A stretch of DNA of 14,086 bases. It comes from Fibrobacter sp. UBA1313. GTDB lineage: Bacteria; Fibrobacterota; Fibrobacteria; Fibrobacterales; Fibrobacteraceae. Numbering within the stretch: position 1 is the first letter of the stretch; each line of letters opens with the position of its first letter. Positions 6,166 to 12,808 of the stretch are shown in pieces. The translations under genes were made by a program, and so were the position numbers. The stretch lies in assembly GCA_002307115.1 (NCBI GenBank), contig DBTP01000048.1, forward strand, positions 1-14,086, read 5' to 3'. A model generated the notes under the pieces. That model worked only from the letters and a program-made list of their open reading frames with translations. It ran no database searches and was not told the DNA's origin.

Positions 6166-7392
6166 TTATCGCGTAAATACGGCGTACTTTTTTTCGAGCT
6201 CCGAGTTAATGAGCTTTGTTTTGTTGCGCAGATTATGGTTCGCTTCCCGCGCTTTTTGTTGCCGTTCGCTCGCTATTTCCAAAGCACATTCCAGAGGCGT
6301 TTTCCTTCGGTTGCATTGTGTGAATTTTGAGCATAGGTCGCTAATGTTACGCGTGATCCGGGTCTCGATGGAAGCCTTCACAATTTCCCATTTTTCTTCC
6401 ATGGAGTCTTCCATTTTATCTTGGTTTTCGAGAACCCATTCTTCGTAACTTGAAATGACTCCACCTGAATTCGCGATAATGCCTGGAATGGAAATGATTC
6501 CCTGGGTGTTGACCGTTTTCCTGAGCTCTGTTTCGCTGTAGGCGATGTTCGCTCCTTCCACAATTATTTTGACTTTTAAGTGCTCGGCTTTTTCCGGTGT
6601 GATGCTTCGCCCAGGACCTGCGAGCACAAGAATATCGGCATCACGTCCGAGGAGATCGGAACTTTTTGCAGAATATTCGGCGTCCGAAAAATCGGGCCCC
6701 ATGGCTTGCACGGTCTTTTTCGCTTCGAGGTTTTTGAGCAATTGTGCGGAGTTCAAACCTTTGGCGGCGTACAAACTTCCTGTGATATCGCTGATGCCTG
6801 CGATGCGTGCGCCTTTGGCAATGAGGAGCTTGATCGCATTGCCGCCCACTTCACCGATGCCTTCCACAATCACCCGCGAGACCGGAAGCGCAATATCCAA
6901 GCCAAGATACTCAATGGTTTTTTCGAGGCTTAAAACTACACCGTAGGCGGTGCTCCCGAGTTCATGCGGAATGCCACTACTTTTTCCGGTGGCTGAGATG
7001 CGGGCCTTGCGCCAGCCTTTGACAGACGCGCATCCCGCAATGAAAGCATCAATGGCAACGCTGTCGGTATTGACATCGGGTGCTGCGCACCATTTGTACG
7101 GAAGAAAGTCGAGTTTGGAAAGCTCCCTTCCAAATCCGTACATGGCTCGTTCTAACTGACTCATGTCTGCAAGGCGAATGCCACCTTTAGCGCCGCCGAA
7201 CGGTAACCCTGCGAGAATGCACTTCTGTGTCATTTCAGCGGCGAGAGAGGCGATCTCCTCTTCCGTCACGTTGGGGTGGACTCTTATACCCCCTTTTGCC
7301 GGAACGGTTTTCTCTACGGTATCAATCACCAGAAATGCTGTTCCTTCGATGCAGTATTTATTCAGATTCAGTTTGATACTCATTTCAGACAT
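6166..7392 (-). CDS. Glu/Leu/Phe/Val dehydrogenase family protein
   Basis: A 408-residue NAD(P)-dependent amino-acid dehydrogenase that would oxidatively deaminate an amino acid to its 2-oxo acid. Visible motifs are PAKGGIR at 31-37, MTQK with Lys57, PFGGAKGG with catalytic-type Lys69, AAPDVNTD with the catalytic-type Asp106, and the Rossmann GxGxxG (GIGEVG) at 178-183. The N-terminus starts only 30 residues before PAKGGIR, shorter than typical hexameric glutamate dehydrogenases, and a charged tail of roughly 40 residues ends the protein. Start: AAGGAG (7405-7400) is 7 nt before ATG 7392. It lies 27 nt downstream of the aminotransferase, so both are probably cotranscribed, and glutamate is the likely substrate by context; another amino acid remains possible. 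It converges on the radical SAM gene with 11 nt between stops. Confidence 0.88.
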   Translation of the reverse strand: MSEMSIKLNLNKYCIEGTAFLVIDTVEKTVPAKGGIRVHPNVTEEEIASLAAEMTQKCILAGLPFGGAKGGIRLADMSQLERAMYGFGRELSKLDFLPYKWCAAPDVNTDSVAIDAFIAGCASVKGWRKARISATGKSSGIPHELGSTAYGVVLSLEKTIEYLGLDIALPVSRVIVEGIGEVGGNAIKLLIAKGARIAGISDITGSLYAAKGLNSAQLLKNLEAKKTVQAMGPDFSDAEYSAKSSDLLGRDADILVLAGPGRSITPEKAEHLKVKIIVEGANIAYSETELRKTVNTQGIISIPGIIANSGGVISSYEEWVLENQDKMEDSMEEKWEIVKASIETRITRNISDLCSKFTQCNRRKTPLECALEIASERQQKAREANHNLRNKTKLINSELEKKYAVFTR

Positions 7393-7419
7393 GATTTTTC
7401 TCCTTCGTTTAATGTGGCG

Positions 7420-8787
7420 TCAACAAAGATCAGACACAGATGAACATTCTTTGATGCATTCTTCGTAGATGGCAAGTCCTGCTTCTAATTGTGCATCGGT
7501 TATTACTAGCGGGGAGAGGAATCGAATCACGTTTCCATAAATTCCCGCCCCTTCGATAATGAGGCCCTTGAATGCGGCCTTCGCGATAATTTTCGCGACG
7601 AGTTCACTTGCGGGTATTTTTGTTTTTCTGTCTTTTACAAATTCGATGCCCATCATGCAACCGATGCCGCGGATATCGCCAATTTGTTCATACTTCTCTT
7701 TCCAGGAACGAAATGCCGTTTCGCATTTCTGGGCGATGGCCTGGGCGCGTTCGCAGAGGTGGTCTCTTTCTACGATTTCAATGACTTTTAACCCGGCGGC
7801 GCACGCGAGAGCATTGCCACCGAACGTGCCGCCGATGATTCCAGGACGCACTTTTCCGAAGATTTCGCTGCTCGCGGTGATGGCACTCAAAGGAACACCG
7901 GCCGCAATGGATTTGGCGCTCGTGAGAATGTCTGGTGCGCATCCCGCTTCGGCCCAGTAGTTACTCACAAACATTTTTCCAGAGCGTGCAAAACCGGTCT
8001 GGATTTCATCAGCAATGATCAAGATGCCGTGATCATCACAGATTTTGCGGAGGGCTTTTACCCATTCGATGGGGGCTGGCACAAAGCCGCCTTCTCCCTG
8101 CACGGGCTCTAGCACAAAAGCGGCAATAAGATCTGCGGGGGAGCATTCTTCAAATACGCGTTCCAATCGCCCGATATACCAAGCAATGGCTTCTTTTTCG
8201 TCCATTCCTTGTGGCGTCCGGTAGAGGTAAGGATATTCGGCGCGGTAGATGCCGTCCGGGAAGGGGCCGAAGCCCACAGAGTAGGCTTTTTTGGAAGTCA
8301 TGGTGGAGGCGAGGAGAGTGCGTCCGTGGAACGCGCCGGAGAAGGCAATAATGTTGGGTCGCCCCGTGCTTGATTTTGCGATTTTCACCGCATTTTCGAT
8401 AGCTTCCGCGCCGGAGTTCGCGAACATGGTCTTTTTCGTTTTACCGCGAACGGGGACGATTTCGTTCATCTTTTCGGCGAGGGCAATATAGCCTTCGTGG
8501 GTGACGATGTTCATCATCCCATGCAGATATTTTCCTGCCTGCTCCTGCACGGCTTTGACAATTTCGGGATGGCTATAACCTACATTCAATACGCCTACAC
8601 CACCGACCCAGTCCAAAAAAATGTTGCCGTCCACATCTTCAATCATTGCGCCTTCACCGCGACTGATGACGCAGGGGTAAGCACAACGGATGGAATCGGG
8701 AACGGCGTTTTTTCTGCGTTCAATAATGGTTTTTGCTTTGGGCCCTGGTAGCGCGGTTTTAATCTGTGGCAACGCATCTTTTAACAT
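7420..8787 (-). CDS. gabT: Class III PLP aminotransferase, 4-aminobutyrate aminotransferase-like
   Basis: A 455-residue fold-type I, class III aminotransferase. Visible motifs are NSGAEA at 124-129 (phosphate binding), GAFHGRT at 151-157, EPVQGEGG at 227-234, ADEIQTGFAR at 259-268 with the PLP-contacting Asp260, SAKSIAAG with the Schiff-base Lys292, and GGTFGGN further on. Overall it reads most like GabT, which transfers the amino group of 4-aminobutyrate to 2-oxoglutarate. Related class III enzymes acting on 5-aminovalerate, ornithine, lysine or beta-amino acids cannot be excluded, so the symbol is provisional. No succinate-semialdehyde dehydrogenase gene is in the window. ATG 8787 has AGGAG about 9 nt upstream. 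The coupled dehydrogenase follows 27 nt downstream. Confidence 0.88.
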   Translation of the reverse strand: MLKDALPQIKTALPGPKAKTIIERRKNAVPDSIRCAYPCVISRGEGAMIEDVDGNIFLDWVGGVGVLNVGYSHPEIVKAVQEQAGKYLHGMMNIVTHEGYIALAEKMNEIVPVRGKTKKTMFANSGAEAIENAVKIAKSSTGRPNIIAFSGAFHGRTLLASTMTSKKAYSVGFGPFPDGIYRAEYPYLYRTPQGMDEKEAIAWYIGRLERVFEECSPADLIAAFVLEPVQGEGGFVPAPIEWVKALRKICDDHGILIIADEIQTGFARSGKMFVSNYWAEAGCAPDILTSAKSIAAGVPLSAITASSEIFGKVRPGIIGGTFGGNALACAAGLKVIEIVERDHLCERAQAIAQKCETAFRSWKEKYEQIGDIRGIGCMMGIEFVKDRKTKIPASELVAKIIAKAAFKGLIIEGAGIYGNVIRFLSPLVITDAQLEAGLAIYEECIKECSSVSDLC

Positions 8788-8799
8788 CGAATTTATCTC

Positions 8800-9021
8800 C
8801 TATAGCTGATTATTTTTTGTGAATTTGTATGCATTATAAGACTTTTTTATCATTTCTAAAAAATCATAAAAGCCTTTCTCGTTTTCGCGATAAGGTCTTT
8901 CGTCTAAAAAGGATGAAAAATCAAAGCGCTTATCGCTGTCGTGAAAAGAGCCAAAGTGGCTGGCGCTTTTGAAATGCCGAAAAATGTTGGCACAATGGAT
9001 GTCCTGCCGTCTTTTTAGCAA
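8800..9021 (-). CDS. Small hypothetical protein, possibly a gene remnant
   Basis: An open frame of 73 codons starting at TTG 9021 with AGGG roughly 10 nt upstream and ending 12 nt before the aminotransferase start. The C-terminal half (FDFSSFLDERPYRENEKGF and on) has a protein-like mix of charged and aromatic residues, while the first half is Cys/His/Phe-rich and less convincing. No family is recognised. It may be a real small gene leading the gabT operon, the 3' end of a decayed gene, or chance. Confidence 0.35.
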   Translation of the reverse strand: MLKRRQDIHCANIFRHFKSASHFGSFHDSDKRFDFSSFLDERPYRENEKGFYDFLEMIKKSYNAYKFTKNNQL

Positions 9022-9179
9022 ATGCTATCCCTGCCGTAGATTTGGCGAGGAACAAAACAAGAGGAATGAATAAAAAATTTTTCACGATGGTCTTCTTTAA
9101 AAAGGATCCGCAAAAGAATTAGCAAAAAACATGCCACAGAAAAAAGATTAAAGATCGCTTCCAAAAATGATTTTAGGGT

Positions 9180-9341
9180 AAAAAAAGCCCAATGGGAGTT
9201 ATTTCAGCGATTTGAAAGGCTGCTTGTCGAGACGAGTGCCCACCTATTGGTGGTGAGGTCTTCTGTAGACTCCTCTTAATGGCCTACTTTTGAATGAAAT
9301 AGTTCCCAAATTGTTAGCCTTCTCCCCTAGAGAAATACAAT
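9180..9341 (-). ncRNA. Candidate structured non-coding RNA (about 160 nt)
   Basis: A 13-bp arm pair, 9194-9206 with 9295-9307, is extended by CAAT/ATTG (9190-9193 with 9310-9313) across a 2-nt bulge. Inside lie hairpins CCACC-TATT-GGTGG (9241-9254 region), GAGG..TCT/AGA..CCTC (about 9255-9275) and a CTTGT/ACGAG stem. On the minus strand the outer stem is followed 3 nt later by seven T (9186-9180), as in an intrinsic terminator, and a TATAAT lies just upstream. However, two outer-stem pairs are G-U on the plus strand but A-C mismatches on the minus strand, which favours plus. Strand is therefore uncertain. Size and rod shape could suit a 6S-type or other housekeeping RNA, but I do not recognise a consensus. 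Confidence 0.4.
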
Positions 9342-9347
9342 TATGCA

Positions 9348-9377
9348 ATTATAGGCACATCTAAGTATTTTTGACAG
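9348..9377 (-). promoter_or_regulatory. Possible sigma70-type promoter for the candidate RNA
   Basis: On the minus strand CTGTCA (9377-9372; four of six match TTGACA) is followed after 18 nt by a perfect TATAAT (9353-9348). Transcription would begin near 9341 and run through the inverted repeat to the T-run at 9180. Confidence 0.35.
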
Positions 9378-9534
9378 TTAATAAGAAGTTTCGTCAGGGG
9401 AGGCTCGTCCCTGTTCATGCTTGTTTTTATTTGATCTATGCGCTTTTGTCTTTTGCAAACCAAACTTTAAGGGTGCTCTTAGATCCAAAAATTTTATAAA
9501 GGGATTGGCGAGGATTTTAGGTGATATTCACTAG

Positions 9535-9549
9535 TGTGACCTTATCACA
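9535..9549. promoter_or_regulatory. CRP/FNR-like palindrome upstream of the polyferredoxin gene
   Basis: TGTGA-CCTTA-TCACA is a perfect inverted repeat of the CRP half-site, but with a 5-nt instead of the usual 6-nt spacer. It overlaps the palindrome CACTAGTG (9529-9536) and lies within a wider GTGATA/TATCAC pair (9521-9526 with 9543-9548). It sits 54 nt before ATG 9604. A Crp/Fnr-family regulator would make sense for a redox membrane protein; the spacer makes it non-canonical. Confidence 0.3.
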
Positions 9550-9562
9550 GAAATGATGTCCC

Positions 9563-9577
9563 CTAATTGCTAATTAG
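9563..9577. promoter_or_regulatory. Perfect inverted repeat in the leader of the polyferredoxin gene
   Basis: CTAATT-GCT-AATTAG, 6-bp arms and a 3-nt centre, ends 26 nt before ATG 9604. It may be an operator; as an RNA hairpin it would be weak because it is nearly all A-U. Confidence 0.3.
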
Positions 9578-9603
9578 AGGAAAATCTTCTTTGGAGTTTT
9601 CTG

Positions 9604-10239
9604 ATGAAATTAGTCCAGTTTTGGAAAAAATATTCGTTTCTCTTTTTCTTTACTTTTCTTGTGGCGGGGTTGTTTGATTTTCGCTTTGCTTTGGTGGCTA
9701 TAATCTGTATGGTGGGGCCGGTGGTGATGGCCTTTTTTAAGGGTCGCTTTTGGTGTGGAAATATTTGCCCGCGAGGTGGGCTTTATGATAATGTAGTGTC
9801 TAAGTTTTCCGCGAAAAGGAATCCGCCGCGATTTTTGAGGTCGGCTTTTTTCCGCGCTTTTATGGTGGTTTTTATCGTATCGATGTTTAGTTTGAGTATT
9901 TATTTTACTCCAGAAAAGACAGCGGAGAATATGGGGAAAATTTTCTATCGGATTATTGTGGTGACAACGGTTGTGGGCGTTGTTCTTTCTTTCTTTTTTA
10001 ATCACCGCACTTGGTGCGCGTTTTGCCCTATGGGAACCCTTTCTTCGCTCGCTGCCCGCGTGAATAAACGTAGCAATCGCTTGGAAGTGACTTCTGCCTG
10101 CGTTTCCTGCACTCTTTGCGAAAAGAAGTGCCCTATGGGTTTGGTGCCTTCGGATTACAAGGGTGATAAGCTTCACCATCCCGATTGTACTCAATGCGGA
10201 GATTGTATCGGTGTTTGTCCTAAAAAGGCGATTCGGTAA
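9604..10239 (+). CDS. NapH/CcoG-like membrane polyferredoxin (4Fe-4S binding protein)
   Basis: A 211-residue integral membrane iron-sulfur protein. About four hydrophobic segments (roughly residues 10-28, 30-46, 83-101, 113-132) surround two Cys-Pro motifs, CGNICP at 51-56 and CAFCP at 138-142, characteristic of the NapH/NosR/CcoG (RdxA) group. The C-terminus has two ferredoxin motifs of the CxxCxxCxxxCP type (Cys166-169-172-176 and Cys195-198-201-205), so it likely binds two cytoplasmic 4Fe-4S clusters and moves electrons between membrane and soluble partners. It is short for the family and has no nap, nos or cco genes nearby, so the partner is unknown. Start: GGAG (9593-9596) is 7 nt before ATG. 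The reverse strand also carries a long open frame, which is an antisense shadow. Confidence 0.85.
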   Translation: MKLVQFWKKYSFLFFFTFLVAGLFDFRFALVAIICMVGPVVMAFFKGRFWCGNICPRGGLYDNVVSKFSAKRNPPRFLRSAFFRAFMVVFIVSMFSLSIYFTPEKTAENMGKIFYRIIVVTTVVGVVLSFFFNHRTWCAFCPMGTLSSLAARVNKRSNRLEVTSACVSCTLCEKKCPMGLVPSDYKGDKLHHPDCTQCGDCIGVCPKKAIR

Positions 10240-10843
10240 AAGGATTTTTCGTTGGTGGTCGCGCGGCGTTGCGTGAGGGGGCGTCACACGGATGTGCCGG
10301 GATTCGGTGGCGGCAAAAGAAGACATCACATATTTAGCCGCCGAAGCCCGGGGAGCCCGCGATGTGAATGGCTGGGGTACATTATCGCGGGCGAGTAGCA
10401 CCCGACCGGCTCGCCGGACACGCCCTGGATTGAAATTTTTTCACAAAACGCGGATTCAGGCCACAAATACAACAGGCGTAAGTTTTCGGAACCTGTCATC
10501 AAAGTACTCCTCTGAAATTAAATATGCTTGTGAAAAACTACTGTCAAAATAAATTTTTCAAAACTTCTGGAAAGCTTGTAACTGCTGGTTTTTAGTTGAT
10601 TTTACGCTTAGAGGGAGTCGTTTTTATCTCCTGAAAAAATGGAGTTTCTAAACGTTTTTTACCATCTTTAGATCAAAATATCGCTGTTTTGAACGGAGGT
10701 GCTTGTGGCCCTCCCTTTTACCCTTGCAAAGGATCATTTTATTGCATAGCTTTCGTAAGACTGGGAACCCCCGGTATCAACTAATAATGGGATAAATTCC
10801 TTTGAGCTTTATGCGTAGCGGTAATTTAACCCAAGGTGAAATT
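10240..10843. other. 604-nt intergenic region, GC-rich at its 5' part, no convincing gene
   Basis: The first part (about 10250-10430) is much richer in G+C than its neighbours and packed with inverted repeats; the rest is AT-rich with no clear structure. An ATG-initiated frame at 10292-10552 crosses both parts but changes composition midway and resembles no protein I know. I see no terminator T-run after the polyferredoxin gene. Confidence 0.5.
10278..10426 (+). repeat. GC-rich, multi-hairpin element
   Basis: GGGCGT (10279-10284) can pair with ACGCCC (10420-10425), enclosing three further stems: GGCGGC/GCCGCC (10309-10314 with 10337-10342), a perfect 9-bp GCCCGCGAT/ATCGCGGGC (10355-10363 with 10384-10392, 20-nt loop) and CCGGC-TC-GCCGG (10406-10417). 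This could be a dispersed intergenic repeat, a miniature mobile element or a structured RNA; strand is not determined by the pairing. Confidence 0.45.
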
Positions 10844-12748
10844 ATGAGAATAGAGAAACAGAGCGTCTTTAATTTTCTTACGGGCTCCTTAATGATTGGT
10901 TGTGCTTTATTTTCTGGTTGCAGTGAGAGTGGTGGGGGTAGTTCCAAAGATGATTTTTCTGTGTCCACTAATGCGGCCCCATTTGCAGTTCTTTCTTTGG
11001 GTGCTTCGTCCTTAAATGACTCTGATCAGGTTCAGGTAGTATTTTCCAATGAATCGGGATACTCTGCTACTGTTCCTGCGACATCGGCAAATCCCTTGGA
11101 AGTGGCGGTGCCTTTGTATCTAAATCCCATTACAGGGGCATTGGATTCAGGTACTGTTACATTGACTGCATTATATCCGGATGGCAGTACTAAAACCGTT
11201 GCGGGATCACTCTTTATCGCAGCCCCACCCACGTTGGATGGGCTTGCTCCTGGCGTTTTGACTCAAGCATTTATTCAAGGGACTCTGGATTATACAAGCG
11301 AAACACAAACTTTGGTGACGGATCTTAAAACAGTAGATTCCGCGAAGTCCGTTCTTGTCACGGCAGAGGTAGAAGCGGATCTTGCAGAATTTATTTCTCG
11401 GCTGACCACAATGAATAATGCGGTTTCGGAGTTCATGCTTTCTGGAACGAAACGCGAATTAGCCACGTTTTCCACAGCGGAAGGAAGTGCTACGATCAGT
11501 TTAGATTCAAACATGCTTGTTGCTTCCGATAGAATTATTGCCGCTTACATGGATCAAATTCTTGCTCTACAGAATGGAACGCTTCAAAAGACAATGGCTA
11601 CTTCAGCGGGCGAAGAGGCAACAGACTATTATCCAACTAAAGTGAAAGATTGTTTTTTGGATTTAACAAAAAATATTAGTTCAAATATGGTTGCATGGGG
11701 AAAAACTTCGGGGAGCGCAATAGGGGGTGTTAGTGCTGGAGTCGCTCTTGCGGCAGTCATCGTTGGAGCAGCACCTGCCGTAGCAATTACTGCGGGTGTG
11801 ATTGGGGCTATGGGTTTTCTCTCCACCACATTTGTGCCTAGCGTGTGCGCTATGTATCTTAATGCAGGGGTTGCTGTGGCTCTTAATGGCTCTGCGAACT
11901 ACGAAGATATCCGGGAACCACTCTATTTCATGGTACAAAATACAATTGCTCAGGGGGCAAGTACTGTTGTAGGCTCCTCTTTGGATTTGGTATCTGGAGG
12001 GGATCTTGCTTCAGCGATGTTTGGAACCGCTGATTATGTGACTAGTACTACTGCGAGAGCAGGAGCTTTTCTTACTGAAAGCTTTATTATGGTATCCCCG
12101 AATCCTTGTTCTTGCTCTTTCTCTTCTGAGGGTAAGACCTTTATTTCCATTGGTGGAAACGGAAGTTTTGCAGTCACTGCTACAGATGGCTGTTCATGGA
12201 CTGCTGAAAGTTCTGTGTCTTGGATTACGATTACTTCGGAGAATCCGATGTCTGGCACTGGACTTTTACAATACAGTGTTGATGCGAATACTTCCTCTGT
12301 AGAAAGAAAAGGGAAGATTACGGTGGGAGAAGAAACGTTCACCATAACGCAACCATCTTCTTCTTCTGAATCTTTAAGTGATAATTTCGATGGGGTATGG
12401 AAAGGGACCGTAAACGCAACTTGGTCAAAAACTTATACTCCTAGCACTTATAGCAGTTATGATACAACGTATGATGCTGGGAATACTTCTATTTATATTA
12501 CGATAGAAAATGGTGTAATTTCAGAATTTTGGTGGGAAGGTGGTACACGTGAAAATATTGGAACTGTGGATGAATCTGGAAATTTAACTGCGGATATTTC
12601 TGATTCTTCGACCGTCTTTAGTTTGAGTGGTACTTTGATGACTGATGGGAATGGAGAAGGTACCTTTTTGCATACAGACAAAACTTGTAGCACGGCTTAC
12701 TGCGAATATCTTACTTTTAAAGGCAATTGGACTGCGACACGAGAATAG
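10844..12748 (+). CDS. Large lipoprotein with a BACON-type domain
   Basis: A 634-residue predicted lipoprotein. The signal peptide ends FSGC with Cys26, followed by a Gly/Ser spacer. Residues about 40-130 look like a beta-sandwich, and about 150-285 like a helical region. Residues 292-330 form a long Ala/Gly/Val-rich hydrophobic stretch. A BACON-like domain spans about 420-504 (starts NPCSCSF, contains CSWTAESSVSWITI and ERKGKITVGEETFTITQP). A four-Ser linker then leads to a beta-rich C-terminal domain (about 513-634). BACON domains are thought to bind carbohydrate or mucin-like glycoproteins, so a surface-binding role is possible, but no catalytic motif is seen. ATG 10844 is chosen because AAGGTG (10833-10838) lies 5 nt upstream and the signal peptide starts there; a TTG at 10802 is also in frame. 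It is convergent with the next gene. Confidence 0.82.
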   Translation: MRIEKQSVFNFLTGSLMIGCALFSGCSESGGGSSKDDFSVSTNAAPFAVLSLGASSLNDSDQVQVVFSNESGYSATVPATSANPLEVAVPLYLNPITGALDSGTVTLTALYPDGSTKTVAGSLFIAAPPTLDGLAPGVLTQAFIQGTLDYTSETQTLVTDLKTVDSAKSVLVTAEVEADLAEFISRLTTMNNAVSEFMLSGTKRELATFSTAEGSATISLDSNMLVASDRIIAAYMDQILALQNGTLQKTMATSAGEEATDYYPTKVKDCFLDLTKNISSNMVAWGKTSGSAIGGVSAGVALAAVIVGAAPAVAITAGVIGAMGFLSTTFVPSVCAMYLNAGVAVALNGSANYEDIREPLYFMVQNTIAQGASTVVGSSLDLVSGGDLASAMFGTADYVTSTTARAGAFLTESFIMVSPNPCSCSFSSEGKTFISIGGNGSFAVTATDGCSWTAESSVSWITITSENPMSGTGLLQYSVDANTSSVERKGKITVGEETFTITQPSSSSESLSDNFDGVWKGTVNATWSKTYTPSTYSSYDTTYDAGNTSIYITIENGVISEFWWEGGTRENIGTVDESGNLTADISDSSTVFSLSGTLMTDGNGEGTFLHTDKTCSTAYCEYLTFKGNWTATRE

Positions 12749-12808
12749 CAGTTATGCTATATCTTATACGGGCCTTCAAAAAGTAGGTGCGAACGCAAAA
12801 ACGAAAGT

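Larger units (their letters stand above)
9022..9603. other. 582-nt intergenic region with structured RNA and operator-like sequences
   Basis: No open frame here looks like a gene. From left to right it contains an A-rich stretch, a long inverted repeat enclosing several hairpins (9190-9313), a minus-strand promoter-like pair (9348-9377), a small hairpin CAGGG/CCCTG at about 9395-9413, and two palindromic sites at 9535-9549 and 9563-9577 before the plus-strand gene at 9604. Confidence 0.6.

Noticed and set aside
9371..9376. Perfect TTGACA on the plus strand as a -35 box
   Set aside because: No -10-like hexamer is found 16-18 nt downstream (TCAGGG region), so it is not supported as a plus-strand promoter.
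9610..10401. 263-codon open frame on the minus strand opposite the polyferredoxin gene
   Set aside because: It is rich in Lys, Arg, His and Thr, as expected from antisense of a hydrophobic membrane protein, has no family resemblance, and the plus-strand gene has intact cluster motifs and a good ribosome binding site.
10292..10552. 86-codon plus-strand frame starting in the GC-rich patch
   Set aside because: Composition switches at the border of the patch, there is no ribosome binding site, and the first half coincides with inverted repeats; it looks like chance translation of a structured element.
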